Positions 42,114-50,871 of a stretch of 64,000 nucleotides of DNA are shown here, one piece after another (position 1 is the stretch's first letter; every line of letters starts with the position of its first letter). The notes beneath the pieces were generated by a model. It was not told the DNA's origin. It worked only from the letters and a program-made list of their open reading frames with translations, and did no database searches. Source of the DNA: JARRKU01 sp963675565 (lineage in GTDB: Bacteria > Desulfobacterota > Desulfobacteria > Desulfobacterales > Desulfosarcinaceae); NCBI GenBank assembly GCA_963675565.2, contig CAXXYD010000004.1:248001-312000 (forward strand), given 5' to 3'. A program made the position numbers and the translations under genes.

Positions 42114-44933
42114 TTACTGCACCCGCACCCGGAACTTCAGGGTGAATGCGGGGACAGCTGTGCCGCTGGTGCCCTTGAAAACGCCTTTTGGGTTCACCTG
42201 GATATGGGTGATGCGGGAGTCGCACCCATATCCGTCGTCAATCAAATTTGCCGCCGTCAGGTTGAAATGACTGCCGCCGTCCATTGAAAAAGCGAGATCG
42301 CCGGCCGGGTTGAAGGTCAGCCCGCTCAGGGGCGCAGTATCGATAAAGGCCACCGGCCCCCACGGTTCACCCAGATCACCGATGCAAAAAACCGTGTTTG
42401 GCGGGATTGGATCGGTGACGAAAACAGAATCCGCATCGGCACCGCTTTCGCCTTGGTTTTGGGCGGTGATGGTGAAAGCCATAATGGCCCCGGGTATGGC
42501 TTTCGGGTTCGTTGTGGCGTTGACGGGGTCGGAATAAGTCTGGACGCTCTTGAGCAACAGGATATCGGGCGGCGAAAGAACGTGTAGGGTTCCTCTGTTG
42601 GTGTGGCGCACCAGGCCTTCCGTGCCTTCTTCCGCTGTCACCGTTGCTGTCCAGAAGCCGGATTCCAGCGGGGCCGGCCAGATAGCCGGAAAGTTGGGAT
42701 ATGCCAATTCATAGGTTTTATATGGACCGTTGGCATCGACCGCCACCTGGGTCATGGCGGCATTGCTGAGCACATCGACACCGGTGGGTGTGGTCAGGGT
42801 CAGTGTGGCGGAGCTGATGTCGAAACTGCCGAATGGATCGCTCACCCGTGCACGGATGTAAATCGCCCCCGTGGCCGTGGTGGAGGAAATGACTGCCCCG
42901 GCAGGGAATGGCGCGTCGAAAAACTGAACGGAATCGACGTCAATGACAGTCAGGGATTCGAGATCGACACGTGACGGGAGCCCATTTCTGTATGGATCGA
43001 TATAAACCGTGCGGTTGCTCCGTGTGGAAACATTATCGACATTCAAGTCAATCGAAGTAATGTTCACCAGGGCGGCCGGATTGGCAATGGGAATATCGAA
43101 CCGGATCGGGAACGTTCCATACCCGTTTGAGCTGATTGGAATATTCTCAAGGGCCCCGATCTGTCCAGCGGTTGAAGAAAGCGTCAATGTCACATAGCGC
43201 CGGTTGCCGCCGCTGATCCATAAAGTCACCGGCATGGTGCCGGCACTGCCGTCGATGGTCAGGGGAAGATAGGCCGAGGGCGCCAGCGACCAGGTCGCAT
43301 CGTCTCCGCCGTTCAACCGCACTTCACCCTGAGGTCCTGCCGGTAACCGCGATAAATCCCGGTTGGTATAAAGGTAGAGCGGTTTGGTACCAGCTGCCGG
43401 TGGTGTCGTATTGGTCACCAGCACGGTTGGAGCGCTGGGTGCGGCGCCGACACCCAAAGGGTTGATGATGGTTGCCGTATTATCAATGGAAGTTCCGTGG
43501 GGAGTCCCGTTGGCGATGGTCACATCAAAAACCACATCAAGGCTTCCGTTGGCGGGAACGGTAATATTGGAAATGTTGATCTGGCCGGCGGTGGAGTTGT
43601 CGATTGACCCGGGTGGAAGCGGCAAATGGACATTGAGGCTGGTCATCTCCGGGGCAAGCACATCGGTCAATGCGATGCCGGTCGCATCAAGCCCGGCGGT
43701 TTCCGTCAGGGTGATGGTGTATTGCAGAATGTCATTGGGCCAGGCATCGCCGCCGTTAAGATCCACCACGCTCTTGGTGGAGGCGGAAAGATTCGATCCA
43801 ACATTGACCCGGGCCGTGTTTCCTGTGGAGATGGCGGTAAAGTTAGATCCCCGCAAGGTTGCATTGTTGAAATAAACACCTGGAATCATAGTCGCCTGTG
43901 CTTGAAAGGTCAGCAGGGTGGTGGACAATCCATCAGGCTGTATCAACCAGTTTCCGCCCCAGGTGAGTGTCTGGCCAACGATGATGGGATCCGCTGTGGT
44001 CAATCCCGCCGAGGAGCCGGGCACATAGGTAAAGCCGGCAGGCAGTTGATCGACGATACCGGTAAGGAAAGCTGTGGCGTCACCGTCGTTTCTCAGGGTT
44101 ACAGCGTAGGTCACCGTATCGCCGGGATCAACGGAAGACGGCACTGCGGACTTGGCCAGTGCCAACTCGCTTCCGGTGACGATGGCTTTGAATGTCTGGG
44201 TGTTGTAAGCGCCACCGGTGGAACCCACCACGCCGAACCAGGGGGTGGTTCCCACAATGGCGGCCACGTCCACCTTGTGACCGGGGTTGTCCGAGTCCAA
44301 TATCTCAATGCCATCGAAAAAGACGGTCAAGGTGGTGGTTGAGCTGTTCCAGAGCAGGCGAACCGAATGATCGGCGTTGTCCTCGATATTCAGTGGGGTC
44401 CCGAAAGCGTCGGTGGCGGCGCAAACCGGACCCGCGCCGGCGTGGTTGGGAAGCGAGGCCGCATTGACCATTTCATTGATGCCCACATGGTCGCATGCCG
44501 GATCTCCGCGGGATCCATTCTCGTAGGTATCAATCTCTACGGATACGGCCGGATAGATGGTATGCATACCCACCCACTCGCCCCCGGCGTCTGTATCGCC
44601 GACAGCATTCAACCCACGGGGATCGTTATGAAATACGATAGACAGTCCGTCGGCGCCATTGCCGTCCCGGCTGCCGAGATTCACCAGCAAGGTGATATCG
44701 AAACTGTTGGAGAGGTCCACGGGTGCATCCAGCCAGGCCGCCCCGGCCCGGTTGGCGGCCGCCGGCGTGATCTGGATATAACCGCTGGCGCCGGGTGCTG
44801 AAGCACTGCCAACATCAACCCAGTCGCCACGCGCATCGGCAACCGTTGAAAAGGCACCCAAAGCCGCTGCGAGTATCCATATAAAGAGGACCTGGCACGG
44901 CCCGCTGTAACTATGTCGCAATCGCCCGGGCAT
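42114..44933 (-). CDS. Secreted L-type lectin / DUF11 multidomain protein
   Basis: 939 residues. Signal segment VLFIWILAAALGAFSTVADA. Residues about 45-245 resemble bacterial legume-type lectins: DLSNSFDITLLVNLG, ADGLSIVFHNDPRG, VSVEIDTYENG, DHVGINEM, VRLLWNSSTTTLTVFFDG. This fold binds sugars. Several DUF11-type domains follow (for example LALAKSAVPSSVDPGDTVTYAVTLRNDG and LLKSVQTYSDPVNATTNPKAIPGAIMAFTITAQNQGES). It begins 2 nt after the receiver-like gene, so it is second in the operon. Likely a carbohydrate-binding adhesin or matrix protein; ligand unknown. Confidence 0.75.
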   Translation of the reverse strand: MPGRLRHSYSGPCQVLFIWILAAALGAFSTVADARGDWVDVGSASAPGASGYIQITPAAANRAGAAWLDAPVDLSNSFDITLLVNLGSRDGNGADGLSIVFHNDPRGLNAVGDTDAGGEWVGMHTIYPAVSVEIDTYENGSRGDPACDHVGINEMVNAASLPNHAGAGPVCAATDAFGTPLNIEDNADHSVRLLWNSSTTTLTVFFDGIEILDSDNPGHKVDVAAIVGTTPWFGVVGSTGGAYNTQTFKAIVTGSELALAKSAVPSSVDPGDTVTYAVTLRNDGDATAFLTGIVDQLPAGFTYVPGSSAGLTTADPIIVGQTLTWGGNWLIQPDGLSTTLLTFQAQATMIPGVYFNNATLRGSNFTAISTGNTARVNVGSNLSASTKSVVDLNGGDAWPNDILQYTITLTETAGLDATGIALTDVLAPEMTSLNVHLPLPPGSIDNSTAGQINISNITVPANGSLDVVFDVTIANGTPHGTSIDNTATIINPLGVGAAPSAPTVLVTNTTPPAAGTKPLYLYTNRDLSRLPAGPQGEVRLNGGDDATWSLAPSAYLPLTIDGSAGTMPVTLWISGGNRRYVTLTLSSTAGQIGALENIPISSNGYGTFPIRFDIPIANPAALVNITSIDLNVDNVSTRSNRTVYIDPYRNGLPSRVDLESLTVIDVDSVQFFDAPFPAGAVISSTTATGAIYIRARVSDPFGSFDISSATLTLTTPTGVDVLSNAAMTQVAVDANGPYKTYELAYPNFPAIWPAPLESGFWTATVTAEEGTEGLVRHTNRGTLHVLSPPDILLLKSVQTYSDPVNATTNPKAIPGAIMAFTITAQNQGESGADADSVFVTDPIPPNTVFCIGDLGEPWGPVAFIDTAPLSGLTFNPAGDLAFSMDGGSHFNLTAANLIDDGYGCDSRITHIQVNPKGVFKGTSGTAVPAFTLKFRVRVQ

Positions 44934-44935
44934 AT

Positions 44936-45322
44936 TTATGATCCAACTTCAACGGGAGCGGGTTGACGACGGGTGGCTTGCATCAATTTCTCCAGCACAG
45001 CGCCTACCTGGTCGTAGCCATTGTCTGCATAGGCGATAAAGCGCGGTCCGAAAGTATGTGCCCAGGCGATAGTCTCTTCATCGCGACAGGGCAGCACCAC
45101 AATCAGGCGCATATCTCTGAGCAGGTTCCGGATAGTGCTGAATTGGGACATCTCATCTCTTCCTGACACAACCACAAGGGCCACCTCCAGGCCATGGCGT
45201 GGCTTGCGCAGCCGTCTCGTCAGAGTTTCAAAGGTACGGCATCGCACGACTTTGAAATCCGCCGTCTGCTGTTCAAGTGTTTCAACCACACGATTTTGGT
45301 CTGCGGCATAAAACAAGATCAT
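44936..45322 (-). CDS. Receiver-like regulatory protein, degenerate
   Basis: 128 residues with an alternating beta/alpha pattern like a CheY fold (MILFYAADQNRVVETLEQQ...VALVVVSGRDEM...LIVVLPCRDEE...FIAYADNG). The acidic pocket and phospho-acceptor Asp are not where expected, so it is probably not phosphorylated. No signal peptide is present, in contrast to the exported proteins that follow. It is the first gene after the sigma-54 promoter and 2 nt from the lectin gene. It may act as a cytoplasmic regulator or assembly factor of the cluster. Confidence 0.65.
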   Translation of the reverse strand: MILFYAADQNRVVETLEQQTADFKVVRCRTFETLTRRLRKPRHGLEVALVVVSGRDEMSQFSTIRNLLRDMRLIVVLPCRDEETIAWAHTFGPRFIAYADNGYDQVGAVLEKLMQATRRQPAPVEVGS

Positions 45323-45370
45323 CGAGACATTCTCCTTTCATGGGCCTGGTGGCGTTTCATCCGCTTTCAG

Positions 45371-45386
45371 AGCAAACAGCGTGCCC
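45371..45386 (-). promoter_or_regulatory. Sigma-54 (-24/-12) promoter of the surface-protein cluster
   Basis: On the minus strand GGGCAC, 5 nt (GCTGT), TTGCT: one mismatch from TGGCAC-N5-TTGCW, with exact GG-GC spacing. It lies about 49 nt before the first gene of the cluster and directly downstream of a sigma-54 activator gene. Confidence 0.72.
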
Positions 45387-45614
45387 AAGTGGAATATTCG
45401 TTCGTATTGCCCATCGATGGCATCCCCAAAAAAGTTGTCACCGCGGCCGGAGCCGGATTCCAGAAATATTTTAACCTGCTGTTAATAAATAGTTTTTAGT
45501 TAACCAGGAATGACGTTAAAGGATTATATGCGGGTTTTTACAGAGGGGCATCGCAATGGGATGAATACGATTTTAAGGCAGATAGGGTAATGCGATGGCA
45601 CGGCTGAGAGCCAA

Positions 45615-45653
45615 AAATAATCCGTGATCCCGGACAGTGTCCCGAATCACGGA
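45615..45653 (-). terminator. Terminator-like 33-bp palindrome after the sigma-54 activator gene
   Basis: TCCGTGAT...ATCACGGA arms (45621-45653) form a long stem with few mismatches. On the minus strand it is followed by TTATTTTT, as in an intrinsic terminator. It lies about 235 nt upstream of the sigma-54 promoter, so it could also serve as an upstream activator site. Confidence 0.6.
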
Positions 45654-45674
45654 CATCTAAAGATGGCTATACGT

Positions 45675-47108
45675 TTAGCTCCGGGTATTCAACTGATACT
45701 TGGCCAGCATTTCGTAGAGCCGTGAGCGGGAAATGCCGGATATCTTGCAGGCTTTGGGGATATTGCGGCCGGTCTGCTGCATCAGTTGCTCGAGGTATTT
45801 GATTTCAAGTGAATCACGGTAGGTTTTAAAATCGGGCAGGTCTTGATGGCCCTGCGTGGCATCAGTACCGCTGCCGGCAGGGTCCTGGAGGCTTTCGCAG
45901 ACCACTTGCATGCGGATTTGCAATGGCAAATGCTTGGTGTAAAGAATAGCGTCGCTGCCGGCCGCCGCCAGCATGCTGTCGATGGTGTTGATCAGTTCCC
46001 TGACATTGCCCGGCCAACGGTAAGCCGTCAGGGTGTCCATCAGATCCAGGGAAAACCCCTTTGGACTGAAACCATAAGAATCACATAACCGGGCGGTGTG
46101 GTAACGCACCAGTTCCTCGATATCTTCACAGCGGCGGCGCAACGGGGGCAGTTCGATGGTCAGTGTGCGCAGCCGGAAGAGAAGGTCGCTGCGGAACCCC
46201 CCCTCACTAACCATTTTATCAAGATTTCGGTTAGTTGCGGCAACCAGGCGGAAATCACTTTCCCTTTCGGCCCGACCGCCCACGGGGCGGTAACGCCGCT
46301 CCTGGAGCACGCGCAGGAACGCTTTCTGGAGATCCTGCGACAATTCCCCGACTTCATCCAGGAAAAGGGTGCCGCCGTGTGCCTGGGCAATAAGACCGTC
46401 ATGGTCTCGGTCCGCACCGGTGAAGGAACCCCGGGCATGGCCGAAAAGAACGCTTTCCACCAGGGTTTCGGGCAGGGCGGCACAATCCACCACCACAAAA
46501 TTTTTATCCGCCCGGGGATTGCTGCTGCGAACAGCCCCTCTGAGTGTCCGCGATCGCGGACTATTGGAGTGGATGGCCCGGGCAAACAATTCTTTGCCGG
46601 TTCCTGTTTCCCCGGTAATCAGCACGTTGGCATCGCTGGCGGCCGATTGTCCCAGCAGTTTGAAACAATGCTTCATTTCAGCACTGTTGCCGATTATCTT
46701 TTCGCGTTTAACGGCCACTGCAGGCGTTTTGGAGCGCTGATCCTCACGATATTGCAGGGCCTGGTCCATGGCGGCGGCCACGGACTCGAAGCCGGAGCCG
46801 GAACTGATCGGCAGGTAGTCCCAGGCGCCATTTCGGAGAGCGAACTCGGCGGTTTTGGCATCCGGCAGCGTTGCCAACACCACCACCTCGGGGCCCCCGG
46901 GAAGTTGCTTCAGCCTTGGAAGCAGGGCAAGGCCATCGCCGCCTCCGCATCGGACACACAATGCCACGGCATCCACCTGATGCTTTGCAGCCAGAGCCCA
47001 GCCCCGGGTCACATCGGCCGCAACCATTAACTCATGGCCGACGGAGCGCAATACGGTTTGAACGGATTCAGCCACTTCACCGTCTGCGATGATTAACGCT
47101 TTTCCCAT
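45675..47108 (-). CDS. Sigma-54-dependent enhancer-binding regulator with degenerate receiver domain
   Basis: 477 residues. Receiver-like N-terminus (about 1-115) in which the phospho-acceptor position reads VALCVRCG, so Cys replaces the usual Asp. The AAA+ domain (about 145-385) has Walker A GETGTGKELFARAIH, the sigma-54 contact loop as GSFTGA (usual GAFTGA), Walker B GGTLFLDEVGEL and the arginine-finger region FRSDLLFRL. A Fis-type helix-turn-helix closes the chain (NIPKACKISGISRSRLYEMLAKY). It very probably activates the adjacent sigma-54 promoter. PEP-CTERM/PrsR-type regulators have similar architecture. Confidence 0.88.
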   Translation of the reverse strand: MGKALIIADGEVAESVQTVLRSVGHELMVAADVTRGWALAAKHQVDAVALCVRCGGGDGLALLPRLKQLPGGPEVVVLATLPDAKTAEFALRNGAWDYLPISSGSGFESVAAAMDQALQYREDQRSKTPAVAVKREKIIGNSAEMKHCFKLLGQSAASDANVLITGETGTGKELFARAIHSNSPRSRTLRGAVRSSNPRADKNFVVVDCAALPETLVESVLFGHARGSFTGADRDHDGLIAQAHGGTLFLDEVGELSQDLQKAFLRVLQERRYRPVGGRAERESDFRLVAATNRNLDKMVSEGGFRSDLLFRLRTLTIELPPLRRRCEDIEELVRYHTARLCDSYGFSPKGFSLDLMDTLTAYRWPGNVRELINTIDSMLAAAGSDAILYTKHLPLQIRMQVVCESLQDPAGSGTDATQGHQDLPDFKTYRDSLEIKYLEQLMQQTGRNIPKACKISGISRSRLYEMLAKYQLNTRS

Positions 47109-47180
47109 TCCGCCTCACGAGCAACCCAAAATCAAAATTATCCGTAGAAGAGCATGCGCAGCGTACTGATTAAACCAAAT

Positions 47181-47208
47181 AGTATATAGGAACCCGATTG
47201 TGTGTCAA
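47181..47208 (-). promoter_or_regulatory. Sigma-70 promoter of the sigma-54 activator gene
   Basis: On the minus strand TTGACA (47208-47203), a 16-nt spacer and TATACT (47186-47181), a near-consensus housekeeping promoter about 73 nt before the start codon. Confidence 0.6.
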
Positions 47209-47402
47209 GTAATTAGGCAGCTCTATATATTGTGGCCGGATACCGGACACCGCCGCAGGCATCGACTTCAGCGGCCAACCAGGCACCGCCCATTTCATAT
47301 CATCTTTCAGGATTTGCACTCAAGATTTCAGCGCCGGCGTCGATACCCTGTTCAGTAAGTTCTCTCGAAATTTTTCAAGTTATCTATCAAAGGGAAACGC
47401 GC

Positions 47403-49295
47403 ATGCTTTCCAACCGACTCGCAATCGTGATTATCCTGGCTACCGGGCTCCTTGTGCTGGAAACCCAATTCGCCGCTGCCGGCCAGCACCTCTATGTGGA
47501 CGGCGAACTGCTGGTCCAATATAAAAAATCGGCTGACACGCAATCACGCGGCATGCTGCAGCAAGCTGCCGGGGTCCGCCACGACCGGGCGATCGACGGC
47601 AGCCGGATCCATCGGGTATTTCTCCATCCCGGCACCACGGTTGAGCAGGCCATGGCGGTTTATGCCACCGATCCCAATGTGGAATTTGCAGAGCCCAACT
47701 ATATCCTCAACGCCCAGGCCCTGCCTGATGACACCCACTTTTTGCTGCAATGGGGTTTGCACAATACCGGCCAGGTGGTCAGCGGCTATGTGGGAACCGC
47801 CGGCTCGGATATCGATGCGCAAAACGCGTGGGACATTTCCACGGGCGCGGGCACGGTCCTGGTAGCGGTGGTGGACACCGGCTGCGACCTCAACCATCCC
47901 GATCTGGCGGACAATATCTGGACCAATTCCCGGGAAATCGCCGACAACGGTATCGATGATGACGGCAACGGCTTCATTGACGATGTCCACGGTTGGGATT
48001 TTATGGACGAGGACAGCAATCCTCAGGACGCCTCGGGACACGGGTCCCACGTGGCCGGAATCATCGCAGCCGCCGGTGACAATGAGCGGGGGATTGCCGG
48101 TGTGGCGTGGAACGTGCGCATCCTTCCCCTGCGATTCATGAATGCATTCAACCAGGGCAGCACCTCGGACGCCATCAGCGCCATCAATTATGCAGTAGCC
48201 ATGGGCGCCCGGGTCATCAATTGCAGCTGGGGGGGAAGCGGTTACAGCGCCAGCTTGTACAACACCATGGCCAGCACCGACGCCCTTTTTGTCTGCGCAG
48301 CCGGCAACAGCGGAATCAACCTCGATGACAGTCCATTCTACCCGGCCAGTTTCAATGCAGACAATGTTATCTCCGTCGCGGCCAGCGACCAGATGGACGG
48401 GCTATGCGGGTTCTCCAACTTCAGTACCATCAGCGTGGATGTCGCCGCCCCGGGCGTGCGCATCTACAGCACCGGCGCGGGCCGCAGGACAATTTGGTCC
48501 GAAAGTTTCGAGGGCGGCAGCCTGCCGGAAATGGCGGGCTGGTCCACCGGTGGCAGTGGCGACACATGGGGCATTGCCGGCCCGCCGGGGTACAGCACTT
48601 TGAAAATGCTGGCCCTCAGCCCTGATGGGGACTATGAAAACAGCGCGGACACATGGGTGCAGGCACCGGCGCTCGATCTCAGTAACGTCGCAGGCAGCAT
48701 CGTGACCTTTAGCCTCATCGGCAGCTCCCAGTCCGGCGTCGACCTGCTTTACCTCGATGTCTCAACGGATGCCCAGACATGGTATAATCGGCCTTTGATG
48801 GTGGGCGACACCATCGAAGACAGCGGCATTTCAGGAACCCTGTATTATTTTTCAACCGTAACGGCCGATTTGGGCCCATGGGATCGATTCCCCCAGCTCT
48901 ATCTGCGCTTTCGCTTTCACAGCGACCCGGACACCGCTGCCGATGGATTCTATATCGACGATATCGCCCTGAAAGCAGGCGCTGGACAGGACATTTATCA
49001 ATATATGCAGGGCACATCCATGGCCGCCGGGTATGTCTCCGGCATTGCCGCGTTGATCCAGTCTGAAAACGATTCGCTTTCCCCCCTGGAAATCCGTTCC
49101 TTGATCGAAGACAGCGTCGACCCCATCGATGACCTTGTTGCGTCCACAGCCGCCGGTGGCCGGGTCAATGCCAGAAGCGCCCTATCCCTGCAAAACGGCA
49201 TCTCCCTGCCGGACAGCTCTCTGGAGCGTTCCGACTCCGGCGGCGGCGGTGGCGGCGGCGGCTGTTTTATCGACAGTATCTGGACTGGCCGATAG
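47403..49295 (+). CDS. Secreted subtilisin-like serine protease (S8) with inserted domain
   Basis: 630 residues from ATG 47403 (GGGAAACGC upstream). Signal peptide IVIILATGLLVLETQFAAA. A short propeptide (LLVQYKKSAD...NVEFAEPNYIL) is followed by the catalytic triad: Asp in VVDTGCDLNHPDL, His in GHGSHVAGI, Ser in GTSMAAGYVSGIAALI; the oxyanion Asn is in CAAGNSG. Between the VAAPGV and GTSMA segments lies an insert of about 180 residues (SFEGGSLPEMAGWSTGGSGDTWG...FYIDDIAL), like the jelly-roll domain of immune inhibitor A-type proteases. The chain ends with a Gly run and CFIDSIWTGR, resembling the Gly-rich-CFI tails of deltaproteobacterial exported proteins, possibly cut short. Confidence 0.88.
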   Translation: MLSNRLAIVIILATGLLVLETQFAAAGQHLYVDGELLVQYKKSADTQSRGMLQQAAGVRHDRAIDGSRIHRVFLHPGTTVEQAMAVYATDPNVEFAEPNYILNAQALPDDTHFLLQWGLHNTGQVVSGYVGTAGSDIDAQNAWDISTGAGTVLVAVVDTGCDLNHPDLADNIWTNSREIADNGIDDDGNGFIDDVHGWDFMDEDSNPQDASGHGSHVAGIIAAAGDNERGIAGVAWNVRILPLRFMNAFNQGSTSDAISAINYAVAMGARVINCSWGGSGYSASLYNTMASTDALFVCAAGNSGINLDDSPFYPASFNADNVISVAASDQMDGLCGFSNFSTISVDVAAPGVRIYSTGAGRRTIWSESFEGGSLPEMAGWSTGGSGDTWGIAGPPGYSTLKMLALSPDGDYENSADTWVQAPALDLSNVAGSIVTFSLIGSSQSGVDLLYLDVSTDAQTWYNRPLMVGDTIEDSGISGTLYYFSTVTADLGPWDRFPQLYLRFRFHSDPDTAADGFYIDDIALKAGAGQDIYQYMQGTSMAAGYVSGIAALIQSENDSLSPLEIRSLIEDSVDPIDDLVASTAAGGRVNARSALSLQNGISLPDSSLERSDSGGGGGGGGCFIDSIWTGR

Positions 49296-49336
49296 CCCGC
49301 AGCAGACCCGCAAAAGCTCCGGGGACGAAAAAAGCT

Positions 49337-49401
49337 CCGGGGACGTATATCAGGTTATAAGTTAATCGAGGATTAACTTATAACCTGATATACGTCCCCG
49401 G
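49337..49401. repeat. 31-bp perfect palindrome with GGGGACG repeats (REP-like)
   Basis: Arms 49337-49367 and 49371-49401 are exact reverse complements around a 3-nt loop. The outer part is CCGGGGACGTATATC. Extra copies of GCTCCGGGGACG lie just before, and of ACGTCCCC just after. This resembles REP/BIME units mobilised by RAYT transposases; it could also terminate the protease transcript. Confidence 0.75.
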
Positions 49402-49574
49402 TTTACGTCCCCAGTTTAACCCCAGGCCCGAAAAATTATTGGACATTGAGCCATTGCAAACCATAGAATGGATATGGGTCTTAAAACACCGTGCATCATC
49501 TGGGGTCCCCAACGGCACACCACCCTTTTTTTGACAGCCACCTGCATTCCATTTACCTGTAAAGGAGGTCCGTT

Positions 49575-50045
49575 ATGAGCCAAAAAATTTTGATCGCCAT
49601 GGACGATTCGAGCAACGCCGTAAGGGCGGTGGAACTGGTTGCCCGAAGCTTCTCCCGGGACAACCGCATTGTTCTGTTCAATGTCATGATCGATAGTCAG
49701 GCGTTGTGCCAAATGGAAAGTCCCGAATTAACGCCCTTGTTCAAATCCCAGCAAACCAGCTTCTGCGCTCTGGAGGATAAAAAACGGGAGCTCGTCAATG
49801 CGGCGATGAAACGCGCCCGGCAGATTCTGGTCTCGTCAGGTTTCTCAGAAAGCGCCATCGAGATAAAAATCGAGACCAAAAAAAAGGGAGTCGCCAGAGA
49901 CATCCTGGCCGAAGCGGACCAGGGATACGATCTGCTGGTCATCGGCAGGCGGGGCATATCCGGCATCCGGGAATTCTTTCTGGGCAGCACGTCGCAAAAA
50001 GTCTTTTCCGGTGCCAAAGAGATCTCGGTTTTGGTGGTCAATTAG
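49575..50045 (+). CDS. Universal stress protein (UspA family)
   Basis: 156 residues with a strong AAAGGAGG site. It begins KILIAMDDSSNAVRAVELVA, and near the C-terminus has LLVIGRRGISGIREFFLGSTSQKVFSGAKEISVLVV. The latter is the G-x2-G-x9-G(S/T) ATP-binding motif of the nucleotide-binding Usp branch. Such proteins are induced by starvation or stress. It stands alone between the REP-like palindrome and the glycerophosphodiesterase gene, which starts 1 nt after its stop. Confidence 0.9.
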   Translation: MSQKILIAMDDSSNAVRAVELVARSFSRDNRIVLFNVMIDSQALCQMESPELTPLFKSQQTSFCALEDKKRELVNAAMKRARQILVSSGFSESAIEIKIETKKKGVARDILAEADQGYDLLVIGRRGISGIREFFLGSTSQKVFSGAKEISVLVVN

Positions 50046-50046
50046 T

Positions 50047-50871
50047 ATGACCTGGGTTTCGTTCATCGAAAATGGCCTCATGGAAGCAGCCGACGCCATT
50101 GTCGGTCATGTTCGCCAGCCGCGCCCTTCCAGGGGCCGGCTGGCACAGTGTAAAATCATCTCCCACCGGGGAGAGCGCTTGGGCACATCGATTACTGAAA
50201 ATACCATTGCCGCTTTCTCCAGGGCGGCGGCGGCAGGCGTGTGGGGCATCGAAATGGACCTGCACTGGACCGGCAATGGTGAACCGGTGGTGTTTCACGA
50301 TGCCGATCTGTATCGACTGTACGGTATTCGCCGAAAAATCAGCGCATACTCTTTTGCGGCGCTGCGCAATCAATTTCCGGCCATTCCGACGCTGGCCGAA
50401 GTGGTGGCGCAATACGGCGGCAAAGTGCATTTAATGATCGAAATCAAAACCGCACCCAAACCCGCCTTTGCCGGCAGGCCATACCGGCTCCAGGAGATCC
50501 TCGAACACCTGGCCCCGGCAGCGGACTATCACCTTCTGAGCCTGCGGCCCGAAAGGCTCTGCGCCCTCACCGGCATACCCGAATCCGCATTTGTGGCCGT
50601 GGCCGGCCGGCTGCCGCACGGCCTGAGCCGGTGGGTGCTGGATCGCCGTTGGGGCGGTCTGTGCGGCCATTATGCCCTGATTGGCAACAGCCTGATACGC
50701 CGACACCACGCGCGCGGGCAAAAGATCGGCATCGGCTACGCCCGGTCACGCAACAGCCTGTTCCGCGAACTGAACCGGGGTGTCGACTGGGTGTTTACCA
50801 ATCATGCCAACGCGCTCCAGAGCATCCTGGAGCGAGCGCTTCACAAAACTGCGGATAGCGACGGATCCTGA
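50047..50871 (+). CDS. Glycerophosphodiester phosphodiesterase family protein
   Basis: 274 residues from ATG 50047; an ATG at 50080 is an alternative. It hydrolyses glycerophosphodiesters to glycerol 3-phosphate and an alcohol. Catalytic pieces are present: ISHRGE (first His), GIEMDLHWTGNGEPVVFHDADL (Glu/Asp metal ligands and second His), a mid EIKT metal site, and C-terminal GVDWVFTNH. No signal peptide was found, so it should be cytoplasmic. Its 3' end overlaps the convergent mutY by 31 nt. Confidence 0.85.
   Translation: MTWVSFIENGLMEAADAIVGHVRQPRPSRGRLAQCKIISHRGERLGTSITENTIAAFSRAAAAGVWGIEMDLHWTGNGEPVVFHDADLYRLYGIRRKISAYSFAALRNQFPAIPTLAEVVAQYGGKVHLMIEIKTAPKPAFAGRPYRLQEILEHLAPAADYHLLSLRPERLCALTGIPESAFVAVAGRLPHGLSRWVLDRRWGGLCGHYALIGNSLIRRHHARGQKIGIGYARSRNSLFRELNRGVDWVFTNHANALQSILERALHKTADSDGS

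Larger units (their letters stand above)
45323..45674. other. 352-bp intergenic region upstream of the surface cluster
   Basis: No gene was seen. It contains a sigma-54 promoter near one end and a terminator-like palindrome near the other, with an AT-rich middle (about 45470-45540) that could bind IHF. Confidence 0.6.
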
